This document shows positions 32,985 to 41,440 of a stretch of DNA of 64,000 bases, one piece after another. Positions within the stretch are counted from its first letter, which is position 1; the number at the start of each line of letters is the position of its first letter. A program made the position numbers and the translations under genes. Location of the stretch: assembly GCA_045105615.1 (NCBI GenBank), contig JBGCDS010000010.1, positions 44,016-108,015 of the forward strand, given 5' to 3'. A model generated the notes under the pieces. That model did not search any database, was not told the origin of the DNA, and saw only the letters and a program-made list of their open reading frames with translations. The stretch is from UBA1858 sp045105615 (GTDB lineage Bacteria; Pseudomonadota; Gammaproteobacteria; UBA4575).

Positions 32985-34220
32985 TTGATGCAAATAGACA
33001 CCAATGCAATGCTAAGACGAAAATCTATCGCAGTTAAAATTGGCGATGTCACTATGGGTGGTGACACTCCTATTGTCGTACAGTCGATGACCAATACGGA
33101 TTCTAGCGACATAATTCGTACCGCCGCACAAATTGCAGACCTTGCCAAGGCAGGCTCAGAACTAGTACGGATCACCGTGAATAATATTGAAGCTGCTCGC
33201 GCCGTTCCACACATCAAAGAACAATTAGCGCGCATGAATATTTCCGTACCTATTGTTGGTGATTTTCATTTCAATGGGCATAAATTGCTGAGCGAAGCAC
33301 CTGAGTGTGCTGAGCATCTGGACAAATACCGCATCAATCCAGGCAATGTTGGACGCGGCAGCAAGCGTGATAGTCAGTTCGCTAGCATGATAGAAACTGC
33401 GTGCAAATATCAAAAACCTGTGCGCATTGGAGTAAATTGGGGTAGTCTGGATCAGCAGATTTTGGCGGAACAAATGGATAATAATCAACAACTTAACAAT
33501 CCAAAGTCTGCTGAAGAAGTGATGCAAGAAGCATTAATCACCTCGGCATTAACTAGCGCCACTTACGCAGAGACACTGGGCTTAGGCGCAGACAAAATTG
33601 TGATTTCTTGCAAAATTAGTAATGCGCCTAAATTAATAGATGTTTATAAACTTCTGGCGCAACGCTGTCCTTACGCATTACATGTCGGACTCACTGAAGC
33701 TGGCATGGGTATTAAAGGCACCGTTGCTTCTGCAGCTGCGCTAGGAGTTCTACTTCACCAAGGCATAGGTGACACTATACGCGTCTCACTGACACCGCAG
33801 CCTGGTGGCTCACGCACAGAAGAAGTCTTAATTGCTCAAGAGATACTTCAATCATTAGACTTACGGGCCTTTAGTCCAGCTGTCACATCATGTCCTGGCT
33901 GTGGACGCACGACTAGTGAATATTTCCAAGAACTCGCGGACGACATCCAAATATATCTGCGTGACTCCATGCAAGAATGGAAACAAACCTTACCTGGCGT
34001 TGAACATCTATCAGTCGCTGTCATGGGTTGCGTGGTGAATGGTCCCGGCGAAAGCAAACATGCAAACATTGGCATCAGCCTACCTGGTAGCGGAGAAGCA
34101 CCAGTAGCACCGGTATATATAGATGGTGAAAAATCTTGCACTTTACGCGGCGACAACATTGCCGGGGAATTCAAACAAATTGTGACTAGTTATGTATATG
34201 AAAATTACCAACAGAAATAA
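32985..34220 (+). CDS. ispG: 4-hydroxy-3-methylbut-2-en-1-yl diphosphate synthase IspG (GcpE)
   Basis: [4Fe-4S] enzyme of the MEP isoprenoid pathway that converts MEcPP to HMBPP. The N-terminus RRKSIAVKIGDVTMGGDTPI and VQSMTNTDS are typical. The cluster ligands appear in TSCPGCGRT and MGCVVNGPGES. The protein has 411 aa, slightly above E. coli. In many gammaproteobacteria ispG sits between rodZ and hisS; here it stands alone on the other strand. dxs at 54135 and ispA at 53214 serve the same route. Confidence 0.97.
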   Translation: MMQIDTNAMLRRKSIAVKIGDVTMGGDTPIVVQSMTNTDSSDIIRTAAQIADLAKAGSELVRITVNNIEAARAVPHIKEQLARMNISVPIVGDFHFNGHKLLSEAPECAEHLDKYRINPGNVGRGSKRDSQFASMIETACKYQKPVRIGVNWGSLDQQILAEQMDNNQQLNNPKSAEEVMQEALITSALTSATYAETLGLGADKIVISCKISNAPKLIDVYKLLAQRCPYALHVGLTEAGMGIKGTVASAAALGVLLHQGIGDTIRVSLTPQPGGSRTEEVLIAQEILQSLDLRAFSPAVTSCPGCGRTTSEYFQELADDIQIYLRDSMQEWKQTLPGVEHLSVAVMGCVVNGPGESKHANIGISLPGSGEAPVAPVYIDGEKSCTLRGDNIAGEFKQIVTSYVYENYQQK

Positions 34221-34422
34221 CTAAAACTGAATATTGCGCCAGCATTTTGTCATCGCTTAATTCTCATATAACTCTATAACAATAGGTTACTTACACTTAT
34301 TCAAGTGTTGTTCTAAAACATTTTCGCGCAATAACATATTGTTAAAAAATTTAGGGAACTATCGGCTATATGGTAGTATCCTAGTCTACAGAAGGTAATT
34401 TTGAGAACTACATACATATCCT

Positions 34423-34581
34423 ATGGAAGTAATATCTAGTAAGGTTGAAGAAGGTCTTTCCACGCACGACATTTCGTTATCAGTGTTGTTTGCATTGTGG
34501 CTAATTTTAGGACTAGCTACCTACGCATTTGCACTATTTACGGTTTGGTTGCCGGAGATAGAAAGACTCACTATTATTTAA
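34423..34581 (+). CDS. Small single-span membrane peptide upstream of the FHA gene
   Basis: A 52-codon frame: MEVISSKVEEGLSTHDISLS, then a strongly hydrophobic stretch (VLFALWLILGLATYAFALFT, residues 21-40) and a short acidic tail. The stop is 16 bp before the GTG of the FHA gene, suggesting cotranscription. It starts with a polar acidic segment and has one membrane span, a common profile for regulatory micropeptides. No clear ribosome-binding site precedes the ATG. The function is unknown. Confidence 0.6.
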   Translation: MEVISSKVEEGLSTHDISLSVLFALWLILGLATYAFALFTVWLPEIERLTII

Positions 34582-34597
34582 CAGGCTGGGGAAATAA

Positions 34598-35125
34598 GTG
34601 TCGACAGTAATTACCCAAGAACGGCGAGGTTCTGAAGATCGTCGCATTATGATTGCGACTCCCTTATTCCCGTTTTTTGACTCCGAAGACACGCTAGTCA
34701 GACAAGACCGCAGACAGATCCCTGAACGCCGAATAAATAACATTACAATAGAAGACACTGTTACTGAGAAAGCGAGTAATAGCAACATTGAAGAAGCGCT
34801 AGGCAATAAACGTCTTTTCATTTGGTTTCAAGATGAAATCCATGAAATAAAGCGCACTAACGATAATGTCTGGATTGGTAGATCTTCAGACTGTTTAGCT
34901 ACATTCGAATCCCGTTTCGTTTCTCGCAAACATGCGAGGCTATATTTTGAAGATGGTGCATATTATCTACTTGATAATAGTATCAATGGCACGTACATCA
35001 AAAATGACGATGGCGAGACCTTTATAACCAAAGGTAAAGTCGTGGTAAAAGGTAGCGGAGTCATCAGCCTAGGCGTCCCTCTAGATCACTCAGAAAGTGA
35101 TCTCATTCACTTCTTCATTGGCTAG
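34598..35125 (+). CDS. FHA-domain protein with N-terminal RR-rich motif (first copy)
   Basis: A 175-aa protein. The C-terminal forkhead-associated domain (about residues 72-160) has the phosphothreonine-binding marks GRSSDC, SRKHARLYFE and DNSINGTYI. The N-terminus ERRGSEDRR...PLFPFFDSEDTLVRQDRRQIPERR is a short motif also seen in the second copy and in other proteobacterial FHA proteins. The start is GTG with a GGGGAA ribosome-binding site. FHA domains bind phosphothreonine peptides; no Ser/Thr kinase is encoded in the window. Confidence 0.88.
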   Translation: MSTVITQERRGSEDRRIMIATPLFPFFDSEDTLVRQDRRQIPERRINNITIEDTVTEKASNSNIEEALGNKRLFIWFQDEIHEIKRTNDNVWIGRSSDCLATFESRFVSRKHARLYFEDGAYYLLDNSINGTYIKNDDGETFITKGKVVVKGSGVISLGVPLDHSESDLIHFFIG

Positions 35126-35233
35126 ATAATAAACACGATAAAATCTGCTTCTAATCACAGCTAAATTTATCGGCTACATCTAACCGTTCTTCGGCTTTTT
35201 CTTTTAATGTCAATGCAGTTTATTTCTGCTTAA

Positions 35234-35252
35234 GACATACTTCGCGTATGTC
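35234..35252 (+). promoter_or_regulatory. Stem-loop covering the start codon of the second FHA gene
   Basis: GACATAC-TTCGC-GTATGTC forms a 7-bp stem with a 5-nt loop, and the ATG (35248-35250) lies within the right arm. No ribosome-binding site is evident upstream. The structure could lower or control translation initiation. Confidence 0.4.
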
Positions 35253-35871
35253 ACAAAAACAATTCAAATCAGACGACAAGCCTGCTGAACGCCGGAAATG
35301 GGGAAAACGACCAAGCTATCCATTTGTTGATAGCCGAGGTGTGCTTGTTACCAAAAATCGACGCCTTGCAATCGATGTACGCGATGATGCAGATGAGCAA
35401 GAAAGCAACGGCCAGATGTCAGGTCGCCGTGCAAGCGATCGAGAAGCGCTAGATAATTCCGATACAGCGCCGGAGTTACCTGCAATTCTACGAGATAATG
35501 ATTTAACGAACGCTGGCATACCCACATTAGAAACAGCGGCGTCTCTAGCGCAAAGCATGGAACTAGTCTTCCAAAAGTGGCGTATCAACCTATCAGCACA
35601 GGAACCACGCTGCAGTTTAGGACGAGATCAAAATTGCGATTTAGTTCTACTTAATAGATTCTCCTCTCGTCGCCATGGGCGCTTAGAATGGCGCAATGGT
35701 CAGTTCTATTTCTGCGACCATAGCTTCAATGGCACTTATATAGATTTCGATGATGGTCGCACGACCCATATTTGTCGTGACGAAAGCGTGCTTAGCGGTT
35801 CAGGTACTATCAGCTTAGGAAAACCCTCTAATATTGATCAAGAATTCGTTATCCGTTTTAAAATTAGTTAA
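35248..35871 (+). CDS. FHA-domain protein with N-terminal RR-rich motif (second copy)
   Basis: A 207-aa paralogue of the preceding protein. The FHA domain (about residues 105-195) shows LGRDQNCDLVLL, SSRRHGRLEW and DHSFNGTYID. The N-terminus keeps the shared pattern: ERRKWGKRPSYPFVDSRGVLVTKNRR (positions 14-39 in the protein). A longer acidic linker (DVRDDADEQESNG onward) separates it from the FHA part. The two genes are 122 bp apart on the same strand, and the pair probably arose by duplication. Confidence 0.87.
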   Translation: MSQKQFKSDDKPAERRKWGKRPSYPFVDSRGVLVTKNRRLAIDVRDDADEQESNGQMSGRRASDREALDNSDTAPELPAILRDNDLTNAGIPTLETAASLAQSMELVFQKWRINLSAQEPRCSLGRDQNCDLVLLNRFSSRRHGRLEWRNGQFYFCDHSFNGTYIDFDDGRTTHICRDESVLSGSGTISLGKPSNIDQEFVIRFKIS

Positions 35872-36185
35872 ACACTTGTCTACTTAACCACTTTTATCTC
35901 AAAACGGTGATTTGTTTATATAACTGCCGACCTCAACACCAAATTCTGAATACAAATAAAGTATTATTAATATTCCGAGTTAGTCATCTCTCAATACCCA
36001 CTCTTATTGCAAAACTGCGCTTAGTTCACATTTAGAGAAGGAACTCTGCTGATTTCGACTTTCCACCTACCGTTTATTCGCTAAATTATGACGTTCATCA
36101 CGGGCAGGCACTGAATAGACCAATAGTATAGTCACCAACAGATTCAGAGAAACTACGCTCTTAACAGAGCCTAACCTTGAAGTGA
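35872..36185. other. Noncoding region between the FHA and helical-protein genes
   Basis: About 310 bp with no gene I can support. Near its right end GCTCT-TAAC-AGAGC (36157-36170) forms a small hairpin 16 bp before the next ATG. No clear promoter or terminator is visible. Confidence 0.4.
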
Positions 36186-37271
36186 ATGACTATGCGACGT
36201 AAACAACTAATAGATACAACCCATAAAATCCAACAGGCCATTTCTGATAGCGAACTGCTTGAGCGATTGCATGTGCGCATTCTTGCATTAAGCAAACAGG
36301 GTAAAAAAGTGCCTAATGTTGGCGACCTTTTAGCAGCACTAAATAAATTTTCAATATCGACAAGCAAACTCTCAGATGCTGAAAAAGAAGTGCTTAAACA
36401 GCTAGATCTACATTACTTGAATGATCCAAAAAATTGGCCTAAGTTGATTTCAACCGACCAACCAGAGTTACTTAAAAGTATATTTAGCAATCTACGCAGA
36501 CTTCGATCCAGCCTAGGTTACTTCCAAAAAGTAATTTCAATTGGTCACGACGAGCTTAACGATATAAACAGCAATGATGAGACACTTTCTATTTTATTGT
36601 TAGCTGACGAGAATACTAAAGATACTCCAAAGAAAATTGCATCAACCTTAGAAAGCATACAGCAACTATACAACTGCTTTGTCACTCTTGAGCATATTGA
36701 TAACCCTCAAGATCTTACCATTATCGGCATGGACTCAGGCAATGAGAAATCAATCGAATTGACTGGCGAAAGCATAGTTCTAGAAAAGATGAAGGAGCTT
36801 TTATATGGCGTATGGATGCAAGTACTTCCTTCACACAATCAATATTTAAGTGAACAACTTAAGTTGATCTTAAAATCATTACCAATACTTGAAAGAATCG
36901 AAGAGTTAGCAACTACCGGTCAAATCGAAAAAGAGAAAGCTGCATTAGCCAAGCGTCAACTAACAACTAGCCTGGAAGATTTAATTAGATCAAACACTAT
37001 CATTGAAGAAATGTATGATCATTGGCAGCAAGACCCACGTGTTGCAATGCAATTAACACCTCGCTTAACGACACAACAAGAAAAGTCAATTACCTCTGAG
37101 GAAGCGCCAGAATTTGCAACTCAGCAACGCACTAACCCTTTTATGAAGAACGAAGAAAATGAGCTAATTGCAACTACCAATGCAAAAACGGCCGCCCAGA
37201 AAGTTACCAGTTTAAATGATGGTAACAAGCTAAGATTCATTCAGTCTAAAAAAGCAGAGGCCAGCGAGTAA
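36186..37271 (+). CDS. Hypothetical helical protein downstream of the FHA genes
   Basis: A 361-aa protein that I do not recognise. It is predicted to be mostly alpha-helical: residues about 1-70 (KQLIDTTHKIQQAISDSELL onward), a middle with many leucines, and a helix-rich stretch about 215-290 with EKEKAALAKRQLTTSLEDLI. The C-terminal about 60 residues are polar and probably disordered (QTNPF... region ending KKAEASE). No signal peptide or membrane span. Position after two FHA genes suggests, but does not prove, a shared role. Confidence 0.75.
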   Translation: MTMRRKQLIDTTHKIQQAISDSELLERLHVRILALSKQGKKVPNVGDLLAALNKFSISTSKLSDAEKEVLKQLDLHYLNDPKNWPKLISTDQPELLKSIFSNLRRLRSSLGYFQKVISIGHDELNDINSNDETLSILLLADENTKDTPKKIASTLESIQQLYNCFVTLEHIDNPQDLTIIGMDSGNEKSIELTGESIVLEKMKELLYGVWMQVLPSHNQYLSEQLKLILKSLPILERIEELATTGQIEKEKAALAKRQLTTSLEDLIRSNTIIEEMYDHWQQDPRVAMQLTPRLTTQQEKSITSEEAPEFATQQRTNPFMKNEENELIATTNAKTAAQKVTSLNDGNKLRFIQSKKAEASE

Positions 37272-37280
37272 TCTAAGAAA

Positions 37281-37667
37281 CTATTTAGACTTGCCAAGCA
37301 TTGCTCTAATTTTTTGACGCTCATGTTTATTGGGTTTTTTCAAAGTACGCGGTAAACCTTGACTTAAGATCTTACGTTGCGCAGTTATTAACTCTCGCTG
37401 CGCAACACTGTTCTCACTTTCTTGATATAACATCTGCGCTTCACTTGCAGATCTTCTGTGTTTAGCCATTCCACACACAACAACTTCTCGCTTGAAGTCC
37501 GGATGTGTAATCTGCAACACATCATCAACCTTCACCCGATAAGATGGTTTCACACGTTGACCATTAACATGTACACGCCCACCATCAACCGCATTACCAG
37601 CAATATTACGTGTCTTGTAAAAACGCGCCACCCATAGCCACTTATCTATACGTATTGATTCATCCAT
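37281..37667 (-). CDS. hslR: S4-domain RNA-binding heat-shock protein Hsp15
   Basis: A 128-aa Hsp15-family protein; in E. coli Hsp15 rescues 50S subunits that carry a stalled nascent chain. The S4 domain (residues about 6-65) shows IRIDKWLWVARFYKTRNIA and VNGQRVKPSYRVKVDDVL. The basic tail ends with NKHERQKIRAMLGKSK. It is convergent with the preceding gene. The identification is good, given the S4 core plus basic tail. Confidence 0.92.
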   Translation of the reverse strand: MDESIRIDKWLWVARFYKTRNIAGNAVDGGRVHVNGQRVKPSYRVKVDDVLQITHPDFKREVVVCGMAKHRRSASEAQMLYQESENSVAQRELITAQRKILSQGLPRTLKKPNKHERQKIRAMLGKSK

Positions 37668-37750
37668 CTTGTTTAACGCTTGCCGCTATTATTGTCTCTA
37701 CTATCCCTAAAATAACTCCATTTATCTTTTTCATAAAGATTGAAATATAA

Positions 37751-37804
37751 CTGAAAGAATTAAACGTTAATGTGCACTCAAATTCATTCAATCAATTCTT
37801 TCAG
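37751..37804. promoter_or_regulatory. 11-bp inverted repeat before the 37-residue ORF
   Basis: CTGAAAGAATT (37751-37761) and AATTCTTTCAG (37794-37804) are perfect complements with a 32-bp spacer. The right arm ends 14 bp before the small ORF start. It could be a transcript leader hairpin or a regulator site. Confidence 0.4.
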
Positions 37805-37818
37805 CTTTGGAGAAAAAT

Positions 37819-37932
37819 ATGTCAACATTAAATTTATTGTGCAGAGTGCCTGTATGCGTTTACTGGAAAGAAACCGTGCTTTTTAGCTTGTATATCATTA
37901 GCTCATTTATAACTTGCATTATATTTTTTTAA
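37819..37932 (+). CDS. Possible 37-residue small membrane protein
   Basis: A short frame MSTLNLLCRVPVCVYWKETV followed by LFSLYIISSFITCIIFF. The second half is strongly hydrophobic (one span). A GGAG ribosome-binding site lies 8 bp before the ATG. It stands alone between two minus-strand genes and opposes them. The size, the ribosome-binding site and the leader hairpin are suggestive, but conservation is unknown. Confidence 0.45.
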   Translation: MSTLNLLCRVPVCVYWKETVLFSLYIISSFITCIIFF

Positions 37933-37951
37933 TAACAAACTTTAATGCTTA

Positions 37952-38419
37952 TTAATCCCACTCAACCAAATGATGCTCTAAAGGACCAGCATTTTTGCTG
38001 CTAATTACTCTATCTTTAACAGAACAATTCATTTCATGAGTACTATTTAAATTACCTGTTAATAATGGATGCCAGGTATGCAGCGGTTTAGATTCAAAGC
38101 GCAATCGATATGCGCATGATGTTGGCAGCCAGGCAAACTCATGAGGGCGTTGTATACTCAGCGAAATGCAGTCTGGTACTCTGCGAGTTCTATTTTCATA
38201 GTCTGTGCATCGACATTTATCAGCATCAAAAAGCTCGCACGCCACATTGGTATAATAAATCTTAGCAGTATCTTCGTCTTGCAATTTAGCCATGCAGCAC
38301 TTTCCACATCCATCACATAAAGATTCCCACTGCTCCTTTGTTAGCTCACTTAAAGGCTTATCTATCCAATCTGGCGCATTTGATTTCACTAATTCAATGT
38401 TACTAGCCAGCAAGATCAA
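37952..38419 (-). CDS. UPF0260 (YcgN-like) cysteine-cluster protein
   Basis: A 155-aa protein of the YkgJ/YcgN cysteine-cluster family. The metal-binding cysteine cluster is CDGCGKCCMAKL near residues 35-46, followed by CELFDADKCRCTDYENR and VPDCISL, and the family segment LPTSCAYRLRF with HPLLTG. The function is not established. The start overlaps the htpG stop by 17 bp, so it follows htpG in one transcript. Confidence 0.9.
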   Translation of the reverse strand: MILLASNIELVKSNAPDWIDKPLSELTKEQWESLCDGCGKCCMAKLQDEDTAKIYYTNVACELFDADKCRCTDYENRTRRVPDCISLSIQRPHEFAWLPTSCAYRLRFESKPLHTWHPLLTGNLNSTHEMNCSVKDRVISSKNAGPLEHHLVEWD

Positions 38420-40328
38420 GCATAATTTTGTTTAGTCGCGCAACAAAATCAGCTGGATTTTCTAACTGTCCGCCTTCTGCAAGAATTGCCTGTTCAAACA
38501 ACAACATTGACCACTCTTTAACTTGATCTAGATCCGTCTCTTCATTCATTTTAACCAACATAGGATGGGATGGATTTACTTCTAACGTAGGTTTAGTCGT
38601 TGGCATTTGCTGACCTGCCTGTTTCATCAGGTTTTGCATATACAATGCCATGTCATGCTCATTGAGTACAATACATGCAGGAGATGTGGTTAAACGATGT
38701 GACACACGTACATTTTCAACTTTTTCATCCAAGTTTTCTTTGATCAGCTTAATGATGTCAGCTGACTCTTCCTCAATTTTCTTCTGCTGCTCTTTTTCAT
38801 CCTGATCTGAAAGTTTATCTAAATCCAGTTCACCTTTAGCCACAGATACAAATGATTTTCCAGCATATTCATTCAATGAACCCATTAACCATTCATCTAC
38901 ACGATCATACATAAGAATGACTTCAATACCTTTCTTACGGAATATCTCTAGATGCGGACTATTTTTTGCCGCATTAAAGTTGTCTGCAGTTATGTAATAA
39001 ATAGATTCCTGTCCTTCTTTCATACGAGCAATATAATCATCTAACGATACATTTTGATCATCTTTATCATCTTGAGTTGACGAAAATCTTAATAACTTCG
39101 CAATCTGCTCTTGGTTTGCAAAATCTTCACCTGGCCCCTCTTTGATTACTTTTCCAAACTCTTTCCAAAATGATTGATATTTTTCTGGTTCTTTTTTCGC
39201 GATACCCTCTAACAATCCAAGTACTTTCTTCACTGACCCTGAACGCATTGAATCAATGACTTTATTTCCTTGAAGAATCTCTCTCGAAACATTTAATGGT
39301 AAGTCACTCGAATCAATCACACCGCGCACAAACCGCAAATAACGCGGCAATAATTTTTCCGCGTCTTCCATAATGAACACACGCTGCACATAAAGCTTTA
39401 AACCATGCGTTTGATTAGGCTCATATAAATCAAATGGCGCTTTACTTGGAATATAAAGCAATGAAATATATTCTGTCTTACCTTCAACACGATTATGCGA
39501 CCAGGCTAGTGGGTCCGCAAAGTCATGGCCTACATGTTTATAAAATTCTTTATACTCGTCTTCACTGACATCTGACTTTGATCTCGTCCATAACGATGAT
39601 GCTTTATTAACGACTTCCCATTTTAATTCTGCCTCTGCATCAGCTTCACCCTCTTCGCCATCCGGCTTTTCTTCAAGCATTTCGATTGGCAATGGCACGT
39701 GATCAGAGTACTTGGTAACTATGGAGCGCAGACGCCAACCAGAGAGTAGCTCTGCCTCCTCTTCTTTAAGGTGCAATATAATTTCAGTACCACGATCTGC
39801 TTTTTCTATTTCTGCTAAATCGTATTCCCCAGTTCCCTCAGACTGCCAGTGCACACCCTGCTTGGCATCGACAGTCGCACTACGAGTATTCAACTCAACT
39901 CTGTCTGCAACAATAAATGCAGAATAGAAACCCACCCCAAATTGGCCAATCAGATTAGAATCTTTGGCTTGATCCCCGGTAAGATTTTCTAAGAATTCTT
40001 TAGTGCCAGACTTGGCAATAGTGCCAATATTTTTAATCACTTCTTCGCGTGTCATGCCTATGCCGTTATCGCTAATAGTGATGGTTTTGTTTTCTTCATC
40101 GTATGAGACTCGGATTTTTAAATCGGTATCATCAATAAGCAGATCTGCATTGGACAGTGACTCAAAACGTAATTTGTCACAGGCATCTGAAGCATTTGAA
40201 ACCAACTCTCGTAACACTATCTCTTTATTCGAATAAAGAGAATGAATCATCAAATGTAAAATCTGACTAACTTCTGACTCAAACTTAAGAGTTTCTTTAT
40301 TGTTTTCTTCTTGCACTTGCTCACTCAT
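38403..40328 (-). CDS. htpG: Hsp90-family chaperone HtpG
   Basis: Bacterial Hsp90, 641 aa, which remodels client proteins with DnaK. The GHKL ATPase N-domain has ELVSNASDACDKLRF, ISDNGIGMT and IGQFGVGFYSAFIVAD. The middle domain has VRGVIDSSDLPLNVSREILQ (catalytic-loop Arg near residue 345). The C-terminal dimerisation domain is near 510-641. It is followed by the UPF0260 gene, with which it overlaps by 17 bp. The identification is certain. Confidence 0.99.
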   Translation of the reverse strand: MSEQVQEENNKETLKFESEVSQILHLMIHSLYSNKEIVLRELVSNASDACDKLRFESLSNADLLIDDTDLKIRVSYDEENKTITISDNGIGMTREEVIKNIGTIAKSGTKEFLENLTGDQAKDSNLIGQFGVGFYSAFIVADRVELNTRSATVDAKQGVHWQSEGTGEYDLAEIEKADRGTEIILHLKEEEAELLSGWRLRSIVTKYSDHVPLPIEMLEEKPDGEEGEADAEAELKWEVVNKASSLWTRSKSDVSEDEYKEFYKHVGHDFADPLAWSHNRVEGKTEYISLLYIPSKAPFDLYEPNQTHGLKLYVQRVFIMEDAEKLLPRYLRFVRGVIDSSDLPLNVSREILQGNKVIDSMRSGSVKKVLGLLEGIAKKEPEKYQSFWKEFGKVIKEGPGEDFANQEQIAKLLRFSSTQDDKDDQNVSLDDYIARMKEGQESIYYITADNFNAAKNSPHLEIFRKKGIEVILMYDRVDEWLMGSLNEYAGKSFVSVAKGELDLDKLSDQDEKEQQKKIEEESADIIKLIKENLDEKVENVRVSHRLTTSPACIVLNEHDMALYMQNLMKQAGQQMPTTKPTLEVNPSHPMLVKMNEETDLDQVKEWSMLLFEQAILAEGGQLENPADFVARLNKIMLDLAG

Positions 40329-40410
40329 TACAGCTTTTACTCCAAATTAAATACGATATTTTTATAAATGGTGACATATCACTTAAATTCAACCTATTCA
40401 GACAAACTTT

Positions 40411-40845
40411 CTATTCCACATCATCTACATCTGCTTGCCCAGTAACTCTTCTGCGTATGTGTGACCATGTAATGCCTGTTGCCAAAATTCCGGCTAACAC
40501 CACTAATACTAGATCAATAATCATTTTCATATCATCTGCGAGTGATGGAATAAAATCGATTGCTAACCAGAGTAACACACCAAAAAATGCAGCCGCCAAG
40601 ATCAAACCAAACATGCCTAACGATCGCATAGTTGCACGTATATACACCGCCCAAACAATCAACAAAACTATTCCTGCTAATAGCAGCAATGGCAGACTAG
40701 TATTTGTCTCACCTACCGGGTTCAAATATGACTGTACCCAATCAAAATAAGACCAGCCATGTGGGTTATAAGTACCAAACACTAATCCAAGCGCAACTAG
40801 AAAACGCACCAACACGCCCTGCCAAGTAATTTTATGCAATGCCAT
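40411..40845 (-). CDS. DUF6524-like four-span membrane protein
   Basis: A 144-aa protein with about four hydrophobic segments (VLVRFLVALGLVFGTYN, then LPLLLLAGIVLLIVWAVYI, FGLILAAAFFGVLLWLAI, and IIDLVLVVLAGILATGI). It resembles DUF6524 proteins, named from the pattern NPxGxSYxDW (NPHGWSYFDW here). The C-terminus ends in an acidic tail. The function is unknown. It is 8 bp downstream of ogt and about 80 bp upstream of htpG. Confidence 0.75.
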   Translation of the reverse strand: MALHKITWQGVLVRFLVALGLVFGTYNPHGWSYFDWVQSYLNPVGETNTSLPLLLLAGIVLLIVWAVYIRATMRSLGMFGLILAAAFFGVLLWLAIDFIPSLADDMKMIIDLVLVVLAGILATGITWSHIRRRVTGQADVDDVE

Positions 40846-40853
40846 ACATGCTC

Positions 40854-41366
40854 CTAAACCATCTCACTTTTAATAAACATTTCACGAGTCGCTGGCGAAT
40901 CCACTTCATGCTGTAACAACCAGTCTTTTTGTTGAATTTCTTTACCCACGATACTGCCACAATATCCGCCAATACCACTTTTTTTCACCACACGATGACA
41001 GGGAATAATAATCGGGATGGGGTTATGACGACAAGCATTGCCGACGGCACGTGGGCCACTGTCTATGGCCATCGCTATGTCACCATAGGTCAATGACTCA
41101 CCATATGAAATCTTGACTACCTCACTCAATACTCTGTTTTGATATGTTGTTCCTTGAATGTCGATAGGTAGATCAAATTCAGTACGTTGTAGTTCAAAAT
41201 ATTCCATGATTTGCTGATGCACCTTAGCACCAAACCCTTTATTTGGAATACGTGAATCTTGTTTGGTTTTAATATAAAGCAGCCGCTGTATCCCCTTAGA
41301 GGAAATATTCAAGCCTAGCAGGCCGATTGGAGATGGCAGGATGTAATCAAACGAATCTATTGTCAT
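40854..41366 (-). CDS. ogt: Methylated-DNA-protein cysteine methyltransferase
   Basis: Suicide repair protein that takes the methyl group from O6-methylguanine. The active site is IIIPCHRVVKKSGIGGYCG (Cys near residue 138) and the DNA-binding part contains SYGESLTYGDIA and GPRAVGNACRHNPIP. The ATG at 41364-41366 gives 170 aa. An upstream in-frame ATG at 41396 would start inside a terminator stem, so it is not preferred. It is distinct from ada since there is no regulatory domain. Confidence 0.93.
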   Translation of the reverse strand: MTIDSFDYILPSPIGLLGLNISSKGIQRLLYIKTKQDSRIPNKGFGAKVHQQIMEYFELQRTEFDLPIDIQGTTYQNRVLSEVVKISYGESLTYGDIAMAIDSGPRAVGNACRHNPIPIIIPCHRVVKKSGIGGYCGSIVGKEIQQKDWLLQHEVDSPATREMFIKSEMV

Positions 41367-41382
41367 TTCGTGTTGCCCAAAC

Positions 41383-41416
41383 AACAAACGCCCCATAAAT
41401 TTATGAGGCGTTTGTT
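41383..41416 (-). terminator. Terminator at the end of the rpsP-rimM-trmD-rplS operon
   Basis: AACAAACGCC (41383-41392) pairs with GGCGTTTGTT (41407-41416), and inside these CATAAA pairs with TTTATG, leaving a tiny AT-rich loop and one C-A mismatch. Read on the minus strand it follows rplS by 24 bp and is followed by GTTTGG. The hairpin overlaps the rejected upstream ogt start. Confidence 0.7.
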
Positions 41417-41440
41417 TTACTAACTTTGCATGCTTTATTA

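Noticed and set aside
35125..35247. Intrinsic terminator in the gap between FHA genes
   Set aside because: CCG-TTCTT-CGG followed by T-rich sequence has only a 3-bp stem, too weak to call.
41367..41396. Upstream start for ogt
   Set aside because: It would lie inside the rplS terminator stem and adds residues not typical of the family.
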